A DNA stretch of 64,000 nt from Sphagnum magellanicum (lineage: Eukaryota > Streptophyta > Sphagnopsida > Sphagnales > Sphagnaceae). The notes below the pieces were generated by a model. The model made no database searches, was not told the origin of the DNA, and saw nothing but the letters and a program-made list of their open reading frames with translations. The first letter of the stretch is position 1, and every line of letters begins with the position of its first letter. Positions 50,901 to 63,039 of this stretch are shown piece by piece. The DNA is taken from positions 7,322,038 to 7,386,037 of the forward strand of contig CM038923.1 of assembly GCA_021904315.1 (NCBI GenBank), read 5' to 3'. Made by a program: the position numbers and the translations under genes.

Positions 50901-53515
50901 ATCACATGGTCCATGCATTTCTCCATCAACTGCTGGTCAAATAGAGCACCCTCTTGAGATTCTCGCACTATAGTATCCCAAAATGTAACCAAGTTCTCTT
51001 TGAAACTGCGGGAATCTTTCTGTTTTGAGCCCAGGATATCTTCCAAACCACCCTGCAAACTATGATCAAAGAAACAATAATCATTTGACTTCTAGAATTC
51101 CAGTCTGGGCATCCATGAACTGCTTGACAGGATCACCCAATTTTGCATCTCAATAACAGAAAACAAGGTTGTGGCTATGAACAAAAGAGAGAGAAACTTT
51201 ACAGGAATCCTATCACTAGAACAGGATTGCAATGCTGTGATTATGTAGTGATACTGATCTTGCTATCATCAGCAAATGCAAAAGGATACTTGTTCAGCAT
51301 GTGAGACCAACTCTTTCACCACATCATCAACATCCATCTCACTGAGAGGTTCCTCCTTCAAGTCGAGTGTCACTCCACAAGCCTGTAGAAAAAGCCATCA
51401 CACCACAGTGGTTCAGATGTAACTAAATCTTCCTTCGATGCCATCCTTCCTTGTTATTCCATCCTCCACACCTGTACCCACGGGCTCCCAAAACTGATCT
51501 CCTCACTCTTAACCAGCCTATCAAATGCAGCAGACGGGAGGCTTAGCAACAAACCTCAAACAACACCACAAGAAGCTCATTCAAACCAGCAGTTGGATTG
51601 GCCTCATAACGTTCAAGCCACTTTGATGCTGCTAACTCCACAAACTTTCCTTTGTGCTTGATGATCTCTGTGCAAGAAAGCATAGTCAGATCTGTGAGAA
51701 AGTTAATAATGTTAGCTGAACATCTCTCAAAGCTCAGTCCTCAATTTCTGCAAACCTATGCTTGGCAGAAAACACAATACTTCCAACTAGTAACAGCATA
51801 AACACCCCCTTACCACTACACTGCTGTTAAGATTGAGACCGAAGCATAGATATTGGGAACACAAATGATGATTGGAAGACACTTTCACCAGTCTTTTGAC
51901 AATTTCTAAGACAACATGAGTTTCATACATACCGATGAGGCTCTCATTCTCAATATCTGCTGCCGCTGCTGAAGAAGCCTTTGATTTCTTCTTTGGCTTC
52001 ACAGTGCTCTCCACCCCATGGCTCTCATTCTCAACATCTGCCAAAAGAGGCTTTGACTTCTTCTTGGACTTCACAGCACTCTCCTTTTCCACCACATCAT
52101 TCTCATTCTCAATATCTGCAGCACTGACTGAAGCCTTTGCTTTCTTCTTGAACTTCCCAGCACTCTCCTCCACCTCATCGCTCTCATTCTCTATATCTAC
52201 TCCTGCAGCTGCCACTGAAGACTTTGATCTTTTCTTGGACCTCCCATCACTATCCTTCTCCACCTCATCACCTTCATTCTCAATATCTCCTGCTGGTGCT
52301 GAAGCTTTTGATTTTCTCTTGGGCTTCACAGTCGTCTCCTTCTCCACCTCATCACCCTCATTCTCAATTTCTGCTGCTGTTGTTGCTGCTGAAGCTTTTG
52401 ATTTTCTCTTTGACTTCACAGTCATCTCCTTCTCCACCTGACCACTGCCATTCTCCGTATCTGCTATCGCAGTTGAAACCTTCGATTTCTTCTTGGACTT
52501 CCCAGCACCCTCCTTCACCACTGCATCTCCCTCATTCTCAATATCTGCTGCAGCTGCCGGAGCCTTAGATTTTTTCTTGGACTTCACAGCACTCTCCTTC
52601 TCCACCCCATCACCCTCATTCTCAACATCTGCTGCCACTGACGCTTTTGACTTCTTCTTGGACTTCACAGCCCTCTCCTTCTCCACCACATCACCACTCA
52701 CATTACCATGCTTCTGAGAGAACAGTGGGAATCAAGTGCAATGAGTTCAGTTCCAACATCTCCGATATACTCACCTAATATCAAAATACCAGTACAAAGA
52801 AAACATCTGCAAACCCAATTTGACATTTGGGAAAATCATACGTCACCTGCAACATATCCTTATTGCTCAAATATGAATGCACACTGGAGAATAATACTCT
52901 GAAGAATGCACCTGAGTAGTGTGAGGATGTCTCTCAGCAGGCTCATCTTCCTTGTCCTCCTGAAAATGCACATGAGGATGTTTACCAGCAGGTAGATCTT
53001 CATGGTCCTCCTTATCAGAGTCTTCATCTCCACTACTGTCCATGATTCTGCATTTGTAACATGAAAGAATTCAGTTAGCACTGAAAACAGAACCTGCAAT
53101 TTGGTGGTTCTGCTGCAGTTTGACAGAGCTGAGAATGAAATTCTGTCATGGCACAGATCATTGCTGGACTAGTTTCTACTTGCTGGACATTGTGAAGCAA
53201 TCAGTGATAAGCATAGACTATAAACTATAAAACCCTAAAGGGTGCTTGGAATTGGAAACTCCTTTCACAAAAACCACATCCTGTCAGGAGAATGTCAGTG
53301 CACTCTGCATCGTTGTAGATTGACACAACGAGATTATAGGGGAAAATGTCATTCCAGAGAAGAAGAAATCCTCAATTGTTCCTGCATCGCTCTAAATGCA
53401 GATTATGAAGAAAAAGGTTCAAAAGAAGAGTCACTTACTCTCGCAGCAACATGGAATTCAGCACAGCCTGCCGCCTGTCCCGCTTCCGACCTTCAGTTTC
53501 TGGGGCTTCCTCCAT
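41979..53515 (-). CDS. SCC3: SCC3 cohesin subunit (STAG/SA family), 23 coding exons, 1,506 residues
   Basis: Scc3 is the HEAT-repeat subunit of cohesin that binds the kleisin Scc1/Rad21 and DNA and is needed for sister-chromatid cohesion. Coding exons are 53439-53515, 52912-53047, 51933-52713, 51555-51667, 51290-51382, 50889-51052, 50178-50414, 49592-49736, 49121-49299, 48824-48948, 48309-48463, 47914-48087, 47384-47545, 46961-47161, 46591-46728, 45621-45821, 45245-45389, 44764-44876, 44459-44602, 43767-44032, 43276-43397, 42455-42972 and 41979-42110. Together they form one open frame with consistent phases. The stromalin domain is at about residues 534-600 ([29 protein letters not shown]). 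The plant-type signatures [15 protein letters not shown] (residues 480-500) and [13 protein letters not shown] (about 1110-1125) are present. A repeat-rich N-terminus (81-331) and an acidic, basic-ended tail (1291-1506) flank the core. Plant Scc3 is usually near 1,100 residues, so this one is long. ATG at 53515 was chosen because exon 1 splices in frame; an internal ATG at 53043 is the alternative. There is no frameshift, so it is likely functional. Confidence 0.96.
42455..42972 (-). other. SCC3: SCC3 exon 22: acidic, serine-rich C-terminal tail
   Basis: Encodes residues 1291-1463 of the predicted protein. A basic patch [10 protein letters not shown] (about 1307-1316) precedes SSSSEDEE (1322-1329) and an EEEEDDDDD run (about 1341-1349). 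A second, basic and then acidic TDTDD part follows. This low-complexity tail is expected to be unstructured, rich in casein-kinase-like sites, and is typical in character of plant Scc3 C-termini. The final exon adds [13 protein letters not shown] and a terminal RKRSRND, a likely nuclear localisation signal. Confidence 0.9.
47373..47384 (-). other. SCC3: GC-AG intron donor in SCC3
   Basis: After exon 13 (ending GAACAG at 47384) the intron begins GCAAGA instead of GT. CAG|GCAAG is the usual form of the rare GC-AG class, and its strong match to U1 outside position 2 compensates. The reading frame RQEQ|NFASVL continues correctly into exon 14 only with this donor. Confidence 0.8.
51945..52686 (-). 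repeat. SCC3: Nine tandem coding repeats in SCC3 exon 3
   Basis: Exon 3 (781 bp, by far the longest) encodes nine imperfect repeats of 26-32 residues, at about residues 81-331. Each starts VEKE or VE, has a basic core such as [10 protein letters not shown], a short alanine-rich linker, and an acidic end such as ADIENEGDE. Units differ by substitutions and small in-frame length changes, so the frame has been kept while the array evolved. The alternating strong positive and negative blocks resemble disordered chromatin-binding tails, and the KSKKKSK cores could act as nuclear localisation or DNA-contact patches. I know of no such array in other Scc3 proteins, though I could not search. Confidence 0.93.
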
Positions 53516-54110
53516 CGAGAGCAACCTTGTGCCTCGCTCCTCAGCTACGAGGCGGGGGGAGGGAATCTCCAACAGAGAATCCTGCTGCAACTGAGAGTGC
53601 CAAAAACCTCAAGAACCTGGGGGAGAAAATGTAGGAAAAGTGAAGAGCAATCTATTGCTTGTCAGATTCTTCTAACAGAAAGACAGGGTCAAAATGTTCT
53701 ACTGCTGGAAACAAAACAGTGAAGAAAGCAAGGGACCATAAAACCTTCACACCCGGAGGAAACAAGCCCCGCAAACAAAATCGGAAAAAAAAACGCAAAA
53801 AAATTGAACAAAAAAAAATTGCGAAAATTCTCCGCAAGAAGAATCTCAAATGAGCTTTGGAACCGGAAATTATGAAGCCGTTGTGAGTGCACACTTACCT
53901 CGCAAGACAGAGAAGCTCTGCAAAACACGCCAGGGAATCACAACAATACCAGAAGAGAAGAGCAGCCACCACACCACTGCGAAGGCGCGAACGGGCTATT
54001 TCATTCTCGAGGCCGCTTTCGCTCTCGAAAGTTCATTACCAACTTGAGCTGTGCGCCTCGTGGATGCACTTTCTGTTTGGATTTCTCATCCACTCAATTG
54101 CATGAGAGAT
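53516..54110 (-). promoter_or_regulatory. SCC3: SCC3 5' leader with probable intron and upstream ORF; promoter side
   Basis: A strong minus-strand donor GAG|GTAAGT (last exon base 53899) and a strong acceptor CTCCCCCAG (first exon base 53616) define a probable leader intron at 53617-53898. The leader exon above 53899 contains a short upstream ORF of 11 residues plus stop (54001-54036), and a second ATG whose frame closes after two codons. Neither joins the main frame. The main frame is open upstream of the 53515 ATG as far as the acceptor but has no earlier ATG. No TATA box was identified; the region is GC-richer than its surroundings. Confidence 0.5.
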
Positions 54111-54671
54111 TGTGCCATCGTTGTGACACGGTTCCGTAGTTTGCAGTGTGGGACGGTTATCAAAAACATGAAAGAGACTCTCTCTCCGGTTATCATGGCG
54201 GCTATCACAGACGTGAAATAGACCCCCACCAGTTATTAGGGCGGTTCTTAGAGTTCATAACTGTGACTCTCAACATTTTGAAAAATCAAAGGACTGCCTA
54301 AACTACTGCCAGTTTTGACCCGGTTCTTTCATGAAAATCATTGGTCTTTGAAATAACCGGAACTCATGATACCCATTCTGACTATTTTCAAAAAAACCAA
54401 AACCGACAGTTCTCTAGGTTTTTGGGGTGTTACATTTTTTTTCATCCAACCTTCCAATCCTTCATCGGATGTTGTGATTCTTCATCGCCCAGAGCTATTA
54501 TTGCCTGGGTATCCAGGGTTTATGTGGGGGTAACTCCCTCACAGCAAGGAGTCCTCGAAAATAACCAGCCGCACAGCTCCCACCTCAGGGGTGGGTTATT
54601 TTGAACTCCGGAGGAGTCAGGAGTTAGAGCATCTCCACCCCCCCCCCCCCCACACAGGCAAACAACTAACT
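54111..54671. other. Upstream flank of SCC3, no gene seen
   Basis: Mixed-composition sequence with a run of 14 C residues at 54638-54651. Two similar segments near 54120 and 54180 (GGTTATCA followed by CATGAAAGAGAC or GTGAAATAGAC) suggest a small diverged local duplication of promoter-proximal sequence. Confidence 0.45.
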
Positions 54672-55003
54672 CCTTTATTGGCCTTTTGCCCACCAAGGCA
54701 ATTAGGATATTGTTGTGTTTAGATTCATTATAGAGTATAGTAGCTTAAGGGATTTTGGCCCCTAGGTTAATAATAATAATAATAGGTCTATTTATTTTTA
54801 TATGAGGATTTTTGAAAGATGATATTTTGGCTTGTGTTGAAACTTGAGATGAGTTATAGAGTTATAATAATATCTTGAAGGATTTTGGTTTCTTTTAGAG
54901 GATTTTTTGAAGATTAGTGAAATATTTGAGTTTTTCATAATTCTTTTTTTGCCTTAAGATACTTTTTCATGTAAATGGCGAGTCTACAATATGACACACC
55001 CTT
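54672..55003. repeat. Dispersed repeat, copy 3 (outside the duplication)
   Basis: Homologous to 12046-12357 and 26212-26525. It starts around CCCACCAAGGCAATTAGGATATT and ends around GACACACCCTTGTT. It carries its own expansion (AATAATAATAATAATAGG near 54765) and a deletion inside (TTTGCATA-like segment missing near 54915). Confidence 0.75.
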
Positions 55004-57170
55004 GTTTTAGAATAGAAGAGAAATAGTAGATCTAAAGCACTAGACTTATTTTCCCTCCATCTTTTTATTGGGTTTGCCTTTTCATCATCCTACAGACTAG
55101 AGACATTATGATGAACCCAGAAACACGTCAAAGTTTAGTGCATTCTACCCTACCATTCATGTGAAGTCCAGTACAGAAACATTTTTAGCATGACTTAAGG
55201 ATCCACTTGGCCTTCATCATGCTAACCACCATGTGTTTCCAATTTAGTATGTTGAAAATTTTTCATCCATAAATGGATGTCATTTAAAACATAGGACCAT
55301 TATGTGACAAACTGCTTGTTTTTTAATTTTTTTGCTATTGACACCTCCCCCTATGATTGAAATGTGTCAGATCAAGTTCCAAGAATTGTTAGTTTTATCA
55401 AAATAGCCTCATGCAAGCTCAATTCCAATTTATTTTGCATGAGCCCAATTTCAACAGGCAGGTCTGTCATGAAAAACCAACCCTCTCCACCCGACTCCAC
55501 CCAACAACCAACTCCTTCAAAAAAGGTGGGGGAAATAAAAGAAAAAACTCAACCTTAGAAACAATCAAAACCCCTTTTCACATCATTAAAAAAAATGCCT
55601 TGCCACCCAAAAAACAACCTTTTGGAGATAGGAAAAATTAAATACTCGACCATTTCCCCCTCTCTTTTTAAATTTCCGCCTATAACTTTAACCCACCTCA
55701 CTTCACCCATATCATTCAACTTTTTTTTTAAATTACTCTTTGGCCAAAACCAATAAATATATGGAATACTTCTATTAACAGATAATTTTAAACCAACCAT
55801 ACAATTCAAATAACATACATAGTTTTATTATAATGGTCCTAAAAGAAAATGAAGGTCTAATGTGAAATAAACTAATAATTTGGGCCATTAAAATAGCCCA
55901 TGGTTTTGGCCTGTTGGTTGTTTCTTTCCTTCAGAAAAAGGAAAAAAAAATTCTATAAATTGATTTAAAACTTATTAAAAAATTTCTTAAAGGTGACTTC
56001 TGGGATGTTTAATCTTTGAACAAATGTGTGTAGATATTATATAATGTGCAACCCTACAAAACTTTATTAATAAACACGCCATAGATTTGGAAAATGTACA
56101 ATGGAATAAGAAAAAGGAAAAGGGAAAATTTATGGGATGTCAACTTATCTGAAACTAGGTGTCAAAATCTATCCATGTCAAAAATCGATAGCTTATAATA
56201 GGTCGGTTGCATTTTTCCATGTTTAAAACCAACCACTTGTAATAAATTGGTCATGGTGATGGGATGTGTGCTGAAAAGGTGGAAGTCAAGAAATAATTAA
56301 GCCTACAACTATCACCCGATTTAAAATGGAAGATGATTACAAGCTTTGCAACATGAATGAAATTTTTTGACAAAAAAAGTTACCAAAACATAAAGATGAA
56401 GGTCTTGTGGCCTTTTCAAGCTCATAATGGCATTGACACAATTGCCTAAAAACACATCCACATGTTTGTGTAAACATCCAAATATTTCAATTGTTAAAGG
56501 GAAGAATTGATTGGTAGGGTGTTAGTCGAAATAATTTTGTTTTTTGGATTGAGCTACATCAAAAGCAACAAATTTTTTGAGTGGTGCAAGATCAGAGAAA
56601 TAAATATGTTCATGTTGAGTCAGCAATGACAACATCGACTAAGGTGCAAATGCCATAATTGGTGAGCACAATGTTAATTCATTGATGAAAGGAATTGAAT
56701 ATGTTTTAAAAAGTGCATGGAATTATTCTCGCCCCAAGTAGAAGTTAGCATCACGCGCAATGGTAGCAAAGGTGTCACAAACTACATCATGGGTTCTTAT
56801 GTGTTCATTGCCATGAACACAACATAAAAAATGGACACCCATATGGTTGATGGGATGTGTGCACACGCATTGAAGGAAACTTGCAATTGAAGGATGGGGT
56901 AGTCCAAGTCATGTTCGATGTGTTGTGGAAAAGACCAAGGAAGCTAATCAAAAGTTGGGAAAAGTAATTAAATTATAAGCCAAAAACTCGCCCTTGGGCT
57001 AGAACACATTAAGTTTCAGATATCTTGTCAGACAGCATGTTGGAAAGGGTCTACTAGTGCAAATGCTTCAACATGGAATCTTCAAGTCGAACCATTTCTT
57101 GCTCGATGAATTGTTCAAAAAAAAGAAAACAAACATGAACTGGGGGTGGTAAAAGATCATACCACAACAA
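55004..57170. other. AT-rich intergenic region, no gene recognised
   Basis: Short frames only (for example 55555-55809 minus), no family motif and no clear repeat structure. Confidence 0.5.
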
Positions 57171-57172
57171 CA

Positions 57173-57620
57173 CACTTTGGGTTTTGCATCTAACATTTAC
57201 AACTATATACTAGTCAAATAAGACATATACGATTAGGTTTTTAAAATGTCATTAAGTATGTAATTAACCTAAGCAGTCTTAGGCTAAAAAAAATCTAGGA
57301 TAATTATATCGCATTTAGTTGCATCTAGTTGCATCTAGTTGTACAAACTTGATAAAATATATTGTAATGAGGTTACCTAGGTTGAATTAGTAAAAAATCT
57401 AAAGTTAACAACCTAGACAAGCCTATCTAGGTTAACCTATTAGTAGGGTAACTTATTCTAGGTATGTTTAAACATACTAGATGTAATAAATGTTTTATGT
57501 TTAGTTAGGTAATTTATAAAGTAGTTTATATTATGAAGTAGGTTTTTTCTAAGTAGCCTACATAAATAAGTTAACTTAATAAGTATATTAACCTAAACTA
57601 GTGTGTTAAGTAGTTAAAAA
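57173..57620. mobile_element. Possible CACTA-related end and TAGGTTAACC-rich sequence
   Basis: CACTTTGGGTTTTGCATCTAAC at 57173 resembles the inner part of the right inverted end of the 1905-4386 element (TTTTGGGTTTTGCAACT), with the TACTAGAAA portion missing. It is followed by TTAGTTGCATCTAGTTGCATC and by TAGGTTAACCTA-like repeats, as near other CACTA ends in this window. A complete element could not be delimited. Confidence 0.3.
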
Positions 57621-58439
57621 GTCAAGGAATTATGTATCACCTTTTTAAAAACAACTATTAATATTGTAATCATAATTACAAGCAAACAATAGATTGTTTA
57701 ATACACATACACAAACATGTGAATTCATAATTTCAAAATTTTCATGGCACACAAAAATTTATGGCATGCCATGACAAATATTGGTGCCATAAATTCAAGA
57801 CACACAAAACATATGGTGTCACAAAAAATCATGGATTTCCATGAAAAATTATGACACCTTGTTGCCAAACAGCAAGCTATGTCATCATCACATGGAAAAT
57901 TGAATCATTATTAATCACAAATGACAACAATATTTTCATCTAACTAATAAATTATGAGATTAATTCATCAAATCAATAGCATGAATCATGATGTGAAATT
58001 AATGTCATAAATCATGAAGTGTTGTAACTACTAGTCAACCTCATTACGAAGTGGCATGCCATGTTAACATCACACAACCATAAATTGTTATTATTCACCA
58101 AAAGTTGCAAAAATCAATGGAATTTTGTTATTTCCTAATTTTGAATGATTAAAAATACATTTTGAAATGTTGATATTTGTGTAAAAACCATCAAGTCATG
58201 ATATCAACTATAGTCACAAAACCATAATGTCAAGTGACAACACAATGTTTTTTACAACTATGTAGTCATTAACATGAATTTGTAGTTACAATTAAAATAA
58301 AAAATGACAGTAGTTGTTTTATTAACCAATTATAAAACCCAAGATGTGTTGTTGTGCATGTCACCTTGGGGTGTTGTTAGAAAGGGAAAATGTTGTTATT
58401 GACTCATGTTAAGGCTTCAAGAAAGAAAGAAAGAATGTT

Positions 58440-59590
58440 GATCAACCATAAACCTAGTAATTACAATTAAAGCTACATCCCTAAATAGACTACTAGGGTG
58501 ATGGTGGCTATCGATATGAACCCAATGCCACCAAAAGTTATTGGGAGAAAGGCTTGTTTATGGGCTAAAGGCCCTTTTGGGCTATCAAAGGATATTGAAC
58601 CCAAAATGCACCTGAACATTTGAAGGAGGGAAGAATCAAATGAACTAAAGGACCTTATGAAGTTGGAACACGGAAGTGTACATCATAAAAGATATGGTGG
58701 TCATTACACAAAACAATGAATTAAAATTCCAAAGGCTATTGAACATCATCCATTTTAAGGAAAAAATGTACATGTCAAACATTCTATAATAAAGCATCAT
58801 TGATCTAGGATGATGTGAATGATGAGGTGCCCAATGGAACCCCCAAGACTATGATTCCTTCTAATGGGGTGGTAAATTGGGATAGGGTGTTGAAATTAGG
58901 CGACATGCCAAAAGGTGACCATCCTACACATTTCTAGGTTGGATAAAAAACCTATTACACAAAGTTCGATCTAGAATTGTTCATATGTAGATGATATAAT
59001 AGAAGGGGGACCTATTATGTGAATGTCATCTACAATGGATGGAAATAAATAAAAAAGGAAATGATTAATTATATAATGTAAAGTCCTAAAGTGAGTTGAA
59101 ATGAATAGTGCCCCTCCCAAGGGATGACCTTGACGAATTCCCATGGTAGAAGGGTTGACTATGACATTGCTTTCACAATTACGATGACTAGAAAATACGG
59201 GAAATTCAAATGCATAGATTGCACGAACAAGAGGGTTGAGTTGCATAATGTTTCCACTTGCTACATGAAGTTCTTGACATCGAATTGAAGGTGTTTACAA
59301 CGTTTAGTTGGACAACAACCTAATCAAGGTGAACGTCCAAGGTACACCTGATGATAGATTACTACTTCACAAATGTCGTTAATTACAACTCTGAATTGCG
59401 AAAAGAAATATGTTGCAAAGGTGTCATGGAATTGAAGGCATAAAGTGCAACTTGTGAATTTAGATAATGTTTCCCCCATTGTAATGGGACAAATTCCACT
59501 TGCAGGCTTAGTCATGGGTAAAAGGCAAGCTGCTTTAAGGACACATGCAATTCAAGGTGGAATGTGACCTTGAATGATATGATAGCAAAG
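58440..59590 (-). pseudogene. Non-LTR-type reverse transcriptase relic
   Basis: Minus-strand translation gives, in order, GHIPP (59565), KPASGICPITMGE (about 59500), LCLQFHDTFATYF (about 59430) and LQFDVKNF (about 59290, the first catalytic aspartate region). Then come MGIRQGHPLGGALF (about 59140), VDDIHIIGP (about 59030, the catalytic DD pair) and VEQF-like text, and finally SFDSPKGPLAHKQAFLP and FGGIGFISI (about 58520). Stops and frame changes (for example after the first aspartate motif and near 58950) show it is inactive. The motif order is that of a reverse transcriptase palm and thumb followed by the conserved C-terminal part of a plant RT family I know from many unannotated ORFs. No LTRs, integrase or RNase H were recognised. 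Confidence 0.75.
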
Positions 59591-61735
59591 TTGAAACAAT
59601 TAGGAAAATCCACCACTAAATATTTTGGGTGAAAACAATCTCAAAGGTGTTAAAAAACCATTCCAAAATGACCATTTACCAATAAATGGAGCATGTGTTG
59701 GATGTCAACTTGAAAGAATTAGAAGAAAACTTGAAGTCTTGGTCTGGTTCATAATCTTCTAGGAAAAGTGGGAAGCAGCAATTTGATTGAGGGTGTTATG
59801 TGGTGAAAACTAAGGTGGTGTCAAAAGATGTGGGTGCAAAAAAAACTGGTGCCAAGGCATGGGTTGTTTTAAAATATTCCCTTACATGTCCAAGAATTAA
59901 ATTACGAAGAAAACATTTATGAACTAGAAGATCATGTTGGGGAAAAGGCATTGAGTTTGAACTTGCTGCCAACATTTGGGCATGTAAAAAAAACTCTTCC
60001 TACAAGTTTTCCTAGTACTTGTTAAAAAATGCTTGAGTCGAATTTATGTTTCCTATGTTTTGTTGCTTCACCACGAAAGGGCAAAACATGACACCATTGG
60101 GGTAATGACGATCAAGTGCCCAGCTACCACATCATAAAGTTCTTGCGCCAACTTATTTCATGGAAAACAAAACGCCATTTGTATATCATGTCGTAAAATG
60201 ATAGGGATGTAGTTATACAATTGAGGACTATGAAAGTTTAAATGATAAGACTTGAAGACATCCAAAGATGAAACCCAAGTCCAGGGTTTATGTAAGCGAG
60301 GTGGGAACAAGGGAGGGTATTGAGTTAGGATGGTCACATGGATTTGGATTAAATCAATTGGATGTTTGATAAAAATGTTGATGACGAATTAACCTTCGAC
60401 TAGTACATTGGCGCCCATAGGTGGGGCAAGAGATTTTAGGTGGAAGTTGTGAGTATGTTGAAGAAATGGGGGTAGGTTGGGAGGTCTGATCATGGGCAAC
60501 TAAAGGGCTGGTATAGTGGAAAGAGGAAAAGGTCCTACATGTGCATGATCAAAGGGGTTCTTTAAAATGTAAGGTTGGGGCCCCACATTCCCACAAAGGA
60601 TTAGGGGTCGGTAAAAAAACTAATAAATGGTGTGCGGTTTGTTTGAATGGGAAGGGGAATTAATGGGTGGTGTGTGGTTTGCATGGGAGATGGGGTGGAA
60701 ACTAGGTCTATGGTGGCATATGATAAAACAATAGGATGATGGTAACTACAAGGTTCAATGAAACATGATAAATTAAGTGACATGAAATGTTTGGTGCCCA
60801 TGAGGAAAGAAGCCTATTAAAAGCACATGCCCCACCTTCTAAAAGATTATCTATTGCTACAAAGCAATCCTAAATATATAATGCCAACCGCACAAGATTA
60901 AACAAATCAAAAAAAAAAGATAGGAACCCGCTTAAAAGTCCCTGGCTACATTATGCCAAAGTTGAACCTTAGCTTCGATGTAAGCTTGAGTGACACAATC
61001 ATTACTGTATTGGGTTCAACACAACCTAGACACCTTAATACCAAAATAATACATGTTTCACTTTTTATTCCTAGTCTTATAAAGCTTAAAACAAGTAACA
61101 TTGCATAAAAGTTTCCTAAAAAAACAACTATGGTAGATTAATTACCCTTTTCACAAGGATCCCAATCCACTCCAAAAACTATGTACAACAAAATTTGAAA
61201 TGATGGTACCCTTATAGGACATACCACAATGATGTTGGTTCGCTAGTTGGTTCGATGATTCGATGAGATATGTATTTGTGTTGCCTTGGTCTTTACAACA
61301 TTATAAACAAATGCAAAAAGGGAAATAGAGATGTGGTTTTTCTCATATGTGATTGTGTTTTCCACTTTGTCCATTCGTTGTCATTATTATAACACAACAT
61401 TAAAATGTCATCACTAAATTGCTTGCATTACTAAAATTCCAAGTTTTTCAAATGCTCCAAATTGACTAATTGGTATTTTTTAATTAATGGACATGTTCAT
61501 TTTGACTAAAGGTTCAAGGCATGTATTTTTTAACCAACCAACTTGAGAACAATCATTTATTTAACCAATACATCTAGTTAAGTTGAACAACCTTAATCAA
61601 AATGACGAATGAGTTTTAGTCAAATGAGACATTTAATCGAATTGAACATAAGAAATTGACATCATTAATCAAAATGACTAATGTTTTTTAGTCAAATGGG
61701 ACGTTTTAAGTGCTTATTACATACCTACCTCCCAC
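59591..61735. other. Intergenic sequence, no gene recognised
   Basis: May include the decayed upstream part of the reverse transcriptase element, but I could not follow its frame beyond about 59590. No RNA gene or repeat with clear ends was seen. Confidence 0.45.
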
Positions 61736-62059
61736 CCCAAAAGGGACACTAATAAATAAATAAATAAAAAATATGCGAGTAAAAATATATGGTGCAATCT
61801 ATTTTTTATTAAGTAAAAATTATAAATTAATTAATTGAAAAAGGGTACCTTTTATTTAAATAATTAATTTAATTATAATATAAGGTATGTAATAATATCA
61901 AATAATGGATTATAATTAATATAATATGTTATATATATATATATGAAAATTTGATGATAATAAAATGATAAAAAATAGGTTGGACAATTATTGAATACCC
62001 ACTTTAAAAATGGTTGTTTGATGCATGTAGGTTTCAAATTTTACACAATGTGTCCCCCC

Positions 62060-62530
62060 CATGCTTCCCACCTACCTACCTAAATGTACTACCTAATTAC
62101 CTACCCACCTACCTAGGTATACTACTGGCCTACCTACCCATCCACCCACCCATCTATTTAGGTGTACTACCTACCTACCTACCCATTCATCCACCTAAAT
62201 GTACTACTTATCTATTTGCTTACCCAACCATTCAACTACCATGTCTTACAACATACTAGTTGATTAACATTTTATTAAACAATTGTATGTTACTTACTTA
62301 CCTATAACTTGTACTTCCTACCTTCTACCTCCTACCTCCCATCTATCATGGCTCTAGAAGTTATTTACCTATTTGTTTAGCATTGTACAACCTACCCTAA
62401 ACCCTAAACCTTCAACCTACCTACTTACAATTGTATTATACCTATCTATCTACCTACCTCTTAACTCCCACCTCCTTCTCACCTTACAACCTACCTACCT
62501 CTTTTGCTTCCTATTTACCTACCCAACCTA
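62060..62530. repeat. CTACCTACCTAAATGTACTA tandem-like array
   Basis: Degenerate array of CCTACCTACC and CACCTAGGTGTACTA units. The open frame that crosses it (62014-62259, plus) is a repeat artefact. It is the inverse-strand counterpart in composition of the TAGGTA blocks at 16230 and 35690. Confidence 0.8.
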
Positions 62531-63039
62531 TCTATGACATGTACCCTACCTAGTTTAATGAATGGAGTTTGAAATGGAAGAATCAAATTTTAACAAGTTG
62601 TGAAATTTGTCATCAATTTGCTATTTTCAAAAATATTTTCTTACAATTCATTTGAACATTTACAAAATATATTGATTTTATTGATTAGATCTTTCAATAA
62701 GCTACAAGATTATGCATTTATTTGCTTCATTTGAACAAAAATTAAAATTTTTAAAAATGCCAAAATTGGGATTTCCAAACTATTTCATAATTAACAAGAT
62801 AAAAGAAAATGTTGCACAAGCTCCACCAATAAAAAGTTGTGTGACTTGGTGGCTAAAGCATTTGGATGCTTCCATGAGGTCTTGGGTTCAAATTCATGTT
62901 CACTCATGTGCATCAATACATGAATTTCTATACTTGGTGGTGTATACGATGCATATTTTGGTGTATGTGTATGTGTGTACATATGGTGTAAAGAGGGCAT
63001 AGGTGGGGGATTTATCAACCTACCATTTTATCACATAAT

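Noticed and set aside
51935-52568. 168- and 114-codon plus-strand ORFs opposite SCC3 exon 3
   Set aside because: They are antisense frames of the tandem coding repeats.
62014-62259. 81-codon ORF rich in Y, L and P
   Set aside because: It is a translation of the CTACCTACC array.
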